Source: Plantago major (taxonomy: Eukaryota; Streptophyta; Magnoliopsida; Lamiales; Plantaginaceae). Taken from it: DNA of 64,000 nucleotides. The notes beneath the pieces are model-generated. The model had not been told where the DNA came from, made no database searches, and worked only from the letters and a program-made list of their open reading frames with translations. The position numbers and the translations under genes are program-made. The stretch covers positions 55,152,932 through 55,216,931 of the forward strand of contig CM048844.1 of assembly GCA_026545765.1 (NCBI GenBank). The letters run 5' to 3'. Numbering within the stretch: position 1 is the first letter of the stretch; every line of letters begins with the position of its first letter. Below are positions 55,630 through 64,000 of this stretch, piece after piece.

Positions 55630-57510
55630 ATGGCTCCTAAGCGTTCGTCTACCCAGAAACCTCAATCTTCTACCACTAGTACTGCTGAAAAACAAGCACC
55701 AGAGTTGGTTATAGTGAACAATCGATTGGTAGGAGACTTTAATCCCGATCATTGGACTTCCAATCACATAATGATTTGGGGTGGTGCCATGATTGAGGAA
55801 TACCTCACGGCTACTGTTGAAAATCAAGCCGATAGGAAGCTAATTCTTGACATGCTTGAAAAGGCACAAATCAAGGGTTTTCTATCTGCTCTTCCCAGTG
55901 GAATTCTACAATAACTCCAGGATTATATCCTGTGTTTCTGAAGGCACTGCAGTAGTGTCTATAAAAACTAAGGTCCAAGGAAAGGAAATCGTTTTGGACT
56001 AAACAACTTTCTGTAAGTTGTTTGATCTTCAAAATCTTGGAAAGGATTTTGAAATAGACACCAAGGATGATGATCTCCTTGAAGGTGTAAAACAGCTGTA
56101 CAATGATGTGTGTGATCTTGAAAAACCAGATACACCCACTGATTTCAAGCTTGCTGACATCAGAACCAGACATCTGCTTGTTCACTGGGATGTGTTGGAA
56201 TGCATTCTTCACAGATGCTTTGATGGTCTACAAGGAGGTGCTGACCAGATAAGCCAAGAACGTTGGATGATGTTCTTGTTGCAACAACAAGACAAAAGGC
56301 TGGAAAACCCTTTTAATTGGGGAAAGTACGCCTTTATGAAGTTTGTGAAGAAGATTCAAGGCTTTGAGCCTAAAATCGCTAAGGGACTTGCTGAGCCAAA
56401 GGCCACAGTAAGCTATGGTCTAAAGATATGCTACTTGCTGGAGAAGTTTGGCATTGAGCTCAGAGAGAAGGCTGACATAGCCAATAGTAACCTACTCTAC
56501 AAATATGAGTATATGAACTTGATGAAAAAGGTTACTGGATCTCAGAAAGGTTCCAAGAAGCGAAATACTGAAGAGGTATCTGAGGGAAAGGTTGCGACCA
56601 AGAAGTCCAGAACTTCACGAAAGAAGTCTGCTGGCAAATCAGTAGACACACCCATTGAGGTTGTCGATTCCCAGATATCTACCACCACTGGTGATGAACT
56701 CATAAATGCAGATGAACTCATCAATGCTGCAAAACAGGTATCGGCTACTGAACAAGTAGACTCAACAAGAGAAAGTCCTTTCAGAAATGTTAAGACTACT
56801 GCCGAAAGCCTTGCTGATGAACTCATCAATGCTGCTAAAGAAAGTAGTGATAGATACCAAGCCCTATCTACAGAAACCGCAGGGATTATGGACCAATCAG
56901 TTCCTAATGCTGATGAGAGCTCTGACGATGAAGATGATGAATTAGTCATCTCTCAAGTCATAGAAAAATTAAAAAGGACTAAGGTTACTGAAAAAGTAAC
57001 TGGTGTAGAGGTATCTGAAGAAGAACCTACACCACAGGTTGCTGAACAAGGACCTTTTTCAAAGGTTGCTGAAGAAGCAACTGTGTCCAAGGTCACTGGA
57101 CAAATTACACCATCAGAGCAAGAAAGACTGAAAGATATTGAAGATGCTCTGATGAGTGATAGCTTAGTGTTGGAGGATACTGCCATTGCCTCAACACTCA
57201 ACAGTCTGTCTCAAGCACAACAACCACAACAGCCAGATGTGAATACTGCTGAAATGGTACTTGAGTTATAGAAACCAGCATCTTTCATTGCTGAAGAAAA
57301 GCCTGCAAAAGACAGGTTCCCCAACTCAATGAGAGGGATCAAACTGAGGCATCTGCTCAGAATGATCAATCAGGGGAGGCAACTGAGTTGCATATTCAGG
57401 AAAGGTCTGAAGTACCTGAAACTTCAAACAAAGAAGCTGAAATGGAACAACAAGAACAAAACATAGAAGGGTCACAAGTTCCAGAGACCAATCAGCCTGA
57501 CACTACTCAG

Positions 57511-58313
57511 GTAGCTGAATGATTTAACTCTCTACTTGTGATATTTTGTGTTTATTAATCTTGTTATTTAATAAAATTTCTTTGTTTCAGGCTGAATTAG
57601 AAACACAAGAACAAGAGGAAGCTGGAAAGCTTGGCTCAGAGACTGAGAAGGAGGCTACTACAACCTCACCTCTTAAGGAATCTGAGCATGTGCTACAGGT
57701 GATAGAGAGTTTCTTAAGATAATACTTTTCAGATATATGTTAAAACACTTAACTAATTAAGTGGATGTTTCTAATAGGCTCCAACTGAGAAAGAAGAAGA
57801 TAAGGCAGACATGCCAGAAAAGGACCCAGAAACCGTCAATGTTTCTGAAGAAAATGTCATTGAGCCTTCTAGTATGAAGGTATATGAAAATCAGTGATAA
57901 ACATTCTTCATTATGGGTTAATATAAATTCTTCTCTAATTACTCAATACTTTCTACTTACAGGCTCATTCAGAAGTAGAAGTGCAAGGGGAAAGAGTTGC
58001 GACATCCCCTGCACCCATGGAAATTGATGAAGCCCCCAAGGAAACATCATCAGAAAGAACACCAGAAACTGAGAACGTTTCTGCAAAAAATGATTCTGAG
58101 CCTCCTGTTGAGGAAGATCAAGCAGAAAGAAAGGTTGATGAGGACCAGACATCCAAGTCTCCACCTCACAACAAGATATCTAAGGCACCCCCTGCCTCAG
58201 TAGTACAAGTCTCTGAGCCTGATGTACTCATTCAGGTAACTCAGAAACCTAACTACACTCGTACTCAGATATCTACACAAGTTTTGAATCTAACTCAAAA
58301 CTCTTTCTTTCAG
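57511..58313 (+). other. Row of four short introns with three cassette exons, element D
   Basis: Introns by GT-AG limits: 57511-57590, 57699-57777, 57880-57962 and 58236-58313 (78-83 bases). Exons between them are 108, 102 and 273 bases, all multiples of three, all beginning GCT and open in one frame. Intron 4 has 78 bases and no stop in that frame, so it could also be kept in the message as 26 extra codons. Acceptors are TTTCAG, TAATAG, TTACAG and TTTCAG before GCT. Confidence 0.82.
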
Positions 58314-60136
58314 GCTCAAACAAGTGCCATTAAGGTTCCTGTTGATGAGAAAGAGGACCTGCTTCCTTTCTTCAAGGAACACACTTTGCCAAAGCATCTG
58401 AAATGCTTCAAGCAATGGCAAAAGCTCCGATGCTCCGATCTATCTGAAATCTTAAAGGTGACTGATCACCACACAAGGAGAGCACGAGCCCTTGACTTGG
58501 AAAACTACGTCTATGCAATGTTCCCCACTGAACAATATTCTTTCGGAACATTGATGGATAAGGATTTTGTCAAGGAAGTAGCCAGAAAGCTGATCCAAGG
58601 TTTCAAACAAGCGGATGGTCAGACCAGACTACAGATGGCATTCAAGCCTACTTTGCCCCAGACTCTACAATACATACCCTCTGAACAAGAGGAAGTTAAT
58701 GGGCAAACGGTCACTATTCCAGAAGTGATCAACCTGGTCTCTGAAGATGAAGAAGAGAAGGAAACTGATGAGAACAATTATGAAGATCCTCCTTCTGACC
58801 ATCACAGGGATGAGGATAAGAAGGATGATGATGATGCCCCTGCACCAGGGACAGGAGGGATTCCACAAGGTAATAATGCCTCAGCTGCTGAAAAGCACAC
58901 TGAGAGGACATCACAGCAATCCCCTCCTCCATCTCCTCAGAAATCTACCCATCCATCTCCCCAACACAAAGACACTACTAAAAAAGTAGTTTAGCACTCT
59001 GAGGAAACAACTCAGAAAATATCAGATGCACAAGCCAGAGTTGCTCAACTCAAACAACTGTTGGATGAAGAACAACAGCTACATCTTCAACTGAAGAAAA
59101 GATAGCTGAATCCAGAGTCAAGCTAGACAAACTTGAAGAACAAACACGCAAGGAAACATAAGCTTACTCTGAGATTAAAGAGCTCCAGGAAGCTGTTGAC
59201 TATATTACTAAGGAGCTAGATGTTGAACAAGCATCTGAAGCAAAGCATGAAGCTAACGCTGCATCTTCACCAAAGAAACCATCTTCCAAAGGCAAGAAAC
59301 CCATATCTTAGATGGTTGCCGCTATCAGAAACCTTGATGAAGAAGTACAAGAGGATGAAGATCACTGGGCTGATGACTCAGATGATGAAGAAGACAGAAC
59401 CTTGGCAGAACATGCAAATGTTCACTTGGGAGTTTCTCACTTAAAGAGAAAACTGATAGCTCCTCAAAGCTTCAGTAAGAAACCAAATCTCAACTCCCAT
59501 GATTACATGGCCAGATACCAGGTTCTGGCAACTCTAAGAAAGGAGTTGTCTCAACAAAATGAAGAAGTAATTGCATCAGTCCCTGCTGAAATGAAAAAGT
59601 TCACTAAGCTAATCACTCAAAGAACAAGAAGCTTGGTCATTGCTCAGAGAGACCTAGGCATGTTAAGGGATGATGACAATAATCTTGCTGAAAAAGCCCT
59701 CAATGAGGCTAGCTATGCTGCTGGAAAAGCAGATGCTACTCAAGGCCCACTGGCAGAGCTCACTGATAAGAATACTAGTCTCATCAAACAAAATCAGGAG
59801 CTCAAGGCCACTCTGGCACAGTTGGTTACTACTTACAACTATCTGCAAGGCAACTTTAACTCCCTTTCAGAATCCTTTGTGATTCTTACTCAGTCAACAA
59901 TGACTAATGGGGAAGGATTTCAAGATGCTCAGAGAGGAAGAGGAAGAGGAAACAAAAGAAAATTTGAACAACCACCTCTCAGAATTAATGAGCCCTCCTC
60001 CAGTCAGACTGCTCTACAGATAGTGGCCACCACTCAGCAACTTCCTGAAAAAGGAATGACAACAAGGGCCAGAGCACAGAAACCTCCAAGGAGTACCAAG
60101 GCTCCAAGGAGAAGACAAGTAAGAGGGATTGATGAG

Positions 60137-60200
60137 TCTTCTTCTTCTTCTTCTTCTTCTTCTTCTGAAGAAGAAGAAGAAGAAGAAGAAGAAGAAGAAG
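60137..60200 (+). repeat. TTC run followed by GAA run, a long perfect hairpin
   Basis: About 29 bases of TTC repeat are followed at once by about 34 bases of GAA repeat. In frame they code Ser then Glu runs. The two runs are inverse complements, so DNA or RNA can fold into a hairpin with almost no loop. Confidence 0.93.
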
Positions 60201-61105
60201 GCCAAATCAAATCCCTGGGCAATGAAGAAGGCTGCAAAAGTCTCACAAGAATTGATATTGATGATGATGAAGAGACTGATGAAGTTGAAGCTCCTCTTCA
60301 CAAAAAAAGAAAAATTGATAGCCTAACTGAGCCCAAAGCTGCAAAGCCTTTGGCAGCTAAAACACCCTCTGGAAATACCAAGTCTATCCAGGGTGGTTCT
60401 TCAAGCAATACCCCAAGGGAAAATTCAAGACAAAGGAGGAACAGGCTGAGAGCTGAACAAAGAAAACTTCAACTACCACTCAGGCCTGAAGAAGCCAAGA
60501 TTGAGTATGTGAAGACAAACAATGACTCCTCTGTCTACAGGTGCATTAATCAGAAGAATGGCTACTGGATTCTGAAACTCAAGCACTTATTGGTAAATGA
60601 AAAATTTCCAGAACCAATCCATAAACATCTCATGGCATGGAGAAAAGACAAGCCAATCTTGATTAACACCAACCATATCAAAGCCTGGTTGGATTTTGAA
60701 GTAATCAAGAGAATAGAAGCCATGAAAAAGGACCTCTATGATGAATGTCCTTATAGAAAGCTAGATGATGTGCACAGAATTCCCAACATCACTGGAACAG
60801 GCACAAGAGCAAGACTTGCTGTGGAACCCTATGAGTCCTTCTACTTGACTGAAGATCAATACAAGGGTGACATCAGATATCTGAAGATCATATATGAATA
60901 CTTCAAGCTATCAGATATCAGAATCGAGCATGCCTGGAAGTGGGGAAAGTATCTGTAGGTCAAGCACTTTGCAAAGAAGAATCCTACCAAAACCTACAAG
61001 GAAGTCTGTGGATTTGTTAAAGACACAGAGATGATTGTCAGAACACTTCTCTATGACTACTCTGATGATGTCAAAAGGCTTGGTGATAGGAAATTTGCAG
61101 ATTGA

Positions 61106-61499
61106 TCCAAGGAACTTCTTTTGAAGACTTGAAGTGTTGAAGACTTGAAGACTAGTTTATTAGGATGTCTACTTGGAGCTTGGTTACTCCTGTTGTCCTA
61201 ATTTAAACTATGTATTTTGTATCTTGCTGACTGAGCAGAAATGTTGTTTTATCTTGTATTAATGTTATCTCCGGACTTTCTTTGTAACTTATCTGATGAA
61301 CCTACTCTCAGATATCAATTTCTATAAAAGATAACTTGTCAGCAAAGATCACACCTTGTGATTTGGTTGATGTTTACTTTCTGCACTTAATTATACGAAT
61401 TGAAAAATCATAAGAAATGATTAAGTGATGGATTGTTTCCTCATCCAGATTTGTAATAGGTCAGATAGTCATCGTTGACTGATCAAAATGGGGGAAATT
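61106..61499 (+). other. 3' UTR and polypurine tract of element D
   Basis: No gene. It matches the UTRs of C and E. It ends AAAATGGGGGAAATT at 61485-61499, the polypurine tract directly before the 3' LTR. Confidence 0.88.
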
Positions 61500-63125
61500 T
61501 GTTAGGAATATCTGTTTAGATTTTGATAAGCAACCTAATGACTTATCTTAGCTCAGAAAGGTGGTTAGTACTCTTGGTTCACTTGAACACTGTAAAAGAG
61601 GAAACTCACTAAGTATGATAGTCTAGCAAATCTTGTATAGGATGTTAGGTCTCTGAATGTAATTTTTATTCTCTGAAGAAGACCAAGAAGAAGGCATCCA
61701 GCAGGAAAAGTTCAACAAATTTTGAAGATCTGAAGACTGCACAAGATTGCTGAAGAAAAAGGTTTTTTCAGATACCTATGACCAGATATCTTGAAGACAC
61801 AAGAATTTTTAAATAAACGGTGTTGCAAAAGATATCTGAGAAATAAAAGGTTTCTGAAACGAGGAAAAGTGCCCACAGATATCTACACTCAGATACCTTG
61901 GATAAAGATTATGTTTCCGGGAAACAATATATTTTTAACAAGTGGTATCAGGAGTTGTGATAGTCTCTGGAAAAGGACGTGCAAGGCTTCAGAAAGCATG
62001 CATAGTTCCGTTGGCACTATAGGACAAAGTATAGTACAGTGCATTAAATGCACACATAGAAATGTCTGAACAAAAATGGTAGTTTCTGAAGAAGAAGACA
62101 AACCTACTACAGTACTATACTCAGATATCAATAGTTTGAAATTGAGTTAAGCCTAACGGATACTATTCAAACGGCACTCAAATTCATCTATAAATATCAA
62201 CACTTAGACTGTTTGAGAACACACACACAGAACTTACACCTTAGATCACTGAACTTATATTGAATACTCTCACAAGCTCTCTCCAGCACACTACTTACCT
62301 TCAAGCTATCTGTTGCGACCAAAGCTCATGATTCTAAGTAGCACAAAAGTTCTAAGTGTCCTGATCCTTAACAAGCATTGTTATTTGTGAAAGAGTTGAA
62401 CTAAGATTTCATATCTGAGATTCATTCTCTTGAACACTTATCATGGACTTGGGTCAGTAAAGAACAAGATACCATACATTGCAAAGTGTATTAAGTATAT
62501 TTGATTCATAGAGCTATCTGAATAATTGAACAAGTTATTAAAGAAGCTCACCTGACAAACTACCTTAACCAACACCTTAATCGGCGTGGAGTACATGAAG
62601 TACTTAGTTTGGGAAACTAAGGAATAACTCCAAGGTTACTGAGCATAGGAAGTACATAGTTTGAGAAATTAAGGAATAGCTCAAAAGGTTTCTGAGTACA
62701 TGAAGTACTTGGCTGTGAAAGTCGAGGAATAACTCAGGGGGAACACTTGGTTGGGAACCTAGTGTATTTAGGAATCTAGAGAAGATACTTGTAAGGTTAC
62801 CTCAATTATCTGTCTTAGTGGATTCTAGGTCTAAGAAAGGCCAAAGTGGATTAGTTGAAGGATTACGCCACCTTCAGATACCACTATAAAAAGACTTGTG
62901 TTATTTACTTTCTGCAGTTTATTACTTGCTTTATTTATCTTCCAAAGTATTTACACTTATCTTGCTGAGCACGTGCACTTATCACAAAAAAGTCTTCCGC
63001 TCTCTGAAATTAAGTATCAGATATCTTCACAGATATCTGAGAAACTGTGTTTATCGACAAAAGTTTTAAAAGACTATTCACCCCCCCCCCCTTAGTCTTT
63101 TACTTTGCCGTTATCTGGACCAACA
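61500..63125 (+). repeat. 3' LTR of element D
   Basis: A full 1626-bp LTR from TGTTAGGAATATCTG to CTGGACCAACA. It has a TATA box TATAAATA at 62189-62196, the hairpin-repeat row at about 62587-62760, the stem CAGATATC/GATATCTG at 63018-63039 and a C11 run at 63081-63091 in the terminal hairpin. It is the best reference for LTR limits in this window. Confidence 0.95.
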
Positions 63126-63130
63126 CCATG
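63126..63130 (+). repeat. Target-site duplication of element D, right copy
   Basis: CCATG directly after the final CA of the D 3' LTR, identical to 47982-47986. Confidence 0.85.
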
Positions 63131-64000
63131 TTTCTCTCCAAATCTAGCTACGACCCATCAGATTCTCAGTTTATATGTATATGAAAGAAAAGAGAATAAG
63201 TACTGCTTGAGCTAACTATTAAGCAATAGAGGTAAATTCCATCCTTTTTGATTGTTTTATAGCATCATATTCTCTGTTTTGAGTTAAATTTGCTAGCTAC
63301 TTGCCTGATGTGTTTAATTGAGGAAACTAGTTTATTAAATTGTTGTTCTCATATACTGTAATTCTCTTTATCATGTTGTTTTGTTTTACTGAGTAATTTA
63401 TGATTCATGGCCACCAGTTAAAATGATAATTTTGATTGTCAAAATTGAAGCTTTTGAAATAGAAATTACTAAAACTCTGCCCAGGTTTTGAAGCTGATTT
63501 TCTAATGGAATGTTTCACTAAACGAGTAAAACCTTCCTACTTCTACAAGTGTTGTAATTCAGCTAACTAAAAATATTAGTTGTTTGCGTCGTATAGGTAC
63601 TTTAATTAGCAACAACATATGCACAAGCATCTTCGGTATAGGTGAGGATTCCTACCCCTGTTCCATCCATATTCAGTTTCAACAACTTCTGTTTTGCACC
63701 ATATCATCAACTCCTCTTGTTCTAAACTTGATTCATGTACTTATCTCCTGTTGCAGTAACTATTTCAGTTTAAATCATGCTACTCCACCTAATTTCATAA
63801 ATTCCTTTTAATCTGAAATGAGTTACTCGTGATGGTTTATAAATCGTGCGTGATTCTTGGGCCCCGGGACCATAATGTATTACTACCGAGCGGAACGTAC
63901 CCTTGGTTTAAAGTTAATGCATTTAGATCCTATCTAAAAAGTAGGATGTAGTCGGAGTTGGCTATATTTTACATTTCAATTACAGTATGTTCTAGGCATG
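63131..64000 (+). mobile_element. Continuation of the chromovirus-type LTR T
   Basis: By the target duplication this follows 47986 in the uninterrupted sequence, so it lies after the TATA box of T and should be the transcribed part of that LTR. It has no real ORF; the short ones are accidental. Neither the LTR end nor a primer site is reached before the window ends. If T is not an LTR, this is plain host DNA. Confidence 0.5.

Larger units (their letters stand above)
55630..61105 (+). pseudogene. Extra (env-like) gene of element D with four phase-0 introns
   Basis: Starts MAPKRSSTQKPQSSTTSTAE. Exon 1 (to 57510) has a deletion near 55905-56015, is open at 56018-57271 ('DQISQERWMMFLLQQQDKR', 'NWGKYAFMKFVKKIQGFEPK', basic 'KKSRTSRKKSAGKS'), and has a TAG at 57269 where B has CAG. 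Four introns (57511-58313) separate exons of 36, 34 and 91 codons. The last exon holds 'LLPFFKEHTLPKHLKCFKQW', 'MFPTEQYSFGTLMDKDF', acidic and coiled-coil parts broken by stops at 58992, 59103 and 59160, then is open at 59312-60958 with a Ser then Glu run. The C-terminal domain follows ('NGYWILKLKHLLVNEK', 'YESFYLTEDQYKGDIRYL'), with a TAG at 60956, ending at 61105. No signal peptide or membrane helix. Confidence 0.78.
47987..63125 (+). mobile_element. Sirevirus-type Ty1/copia element D, complete insertion, defective
   Basis: It is bounded by a perfect 5-bp duplication CCATG and carries both LTRs, primer site, gag, pol, spacer, extra gene, UTR and polypurine tract. It is the innermost element of the right arm of the nest (G, then B, then T, then D). 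The 5' LTR has lost about 770 bp. Over the shared part of the LTRs I count by eye some twenty single-base differences in about 0.8 kb plus one 45-bp deletion. Pol, gag and the extra gene have several stops. Confidence 0.94.

Noticed and set aside
63584..63811. Short ORF near the right end, considered as a host exon
   Set aside because: No domain, weak composition, and the target duplication places it inside the T LTR.
1..64000. CRISPR arrays, bacterial operons, rRNA or tRNA genes
   Set aside because: None seen; the repeat types, introns and retrotransposons are those of a plant nuclear genome.

Overview
The window looks like repeat-rich intergenic DNA of a flowering plant, probably a eudicot. 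I see no host gene, tRNA or rRNA. Almost every recognisable protein belongs to a plant LTR retrotransposon: Ty1/copia elements of the Sirevirus (SIRE/Maximus) type, one Ty3/gypsy element of the Tat type, and pieces of an LTR of chromovirus style. A Stowaway-like MITE end also points to a plant. The species cannot be named from this sequence.

Layout. 1-2476 is the 5' end of a minus-strand Sirevirus (A). It sits in a Stowaway-like MITE whose right end lies at 2477-2620. 2621-7528 is AT-rich non-coding DNA with a TA microsatellite, a G-run minisatellite and a possible 3' end of a chromovirus-type LTR. 7529-8746 is the 3' end of another minus-strand Sirevirus (E). From 8747 a plus-strand Tat-type gypsy element (G) runs to 19175. 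It has gag, PR-RT-RNaseH, a second RNase H and integrase, followed by a long region with a minus-strand ORF of the 'putative gypsy type transposon' family.

The rest is a nest at least four insertions deep. Sirevirus B (19176-24366 plus 39645-47374) lies in G. Sirevirus C (24367-39644) lies in the pol gene of B. A chromovirus-type LTR T starts at 47375 in the 3' UTR of B. Sirevirus D (47987-63125) lies in T, just after its TATA box, flanked by a perfect 5-bp target duplication CCATG. T continues from 63131 to the window end. The right-hand parts of T, B and G must lie beyond 64000.

The Siterevirus-type copies share one plan: LTR, PBS for initiator-Met tRNA, gag (UBN2-like, CCHC knuckle, coiled coil), a stop, a splice-acceptor-like site, pol (PR, INT, RT, RNase H), a hairpin-rich spacer with a conserved TATA-like box, then a long extra gene (often called env-like), polypurine tract and LTR. 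All copies carry stops and frameshifts, so none looks able to make all its proteins.

The most interesting feature is in the extra gene. In C and D its middle is a row of short exons, each starting with GCT, separated by GT-AG introns of about 78-84 bases, all in phase 0, so exons could be skipped or duplicated without breaking the frame. Copy B has lost most of the row. With the internal TATA-like box, the hairpins whose loops are conserved while the stems co-vary, and the acceptor-like site before protease, this suggests that expression of these elements is controlled by splicing and possibly by an internal promoter.
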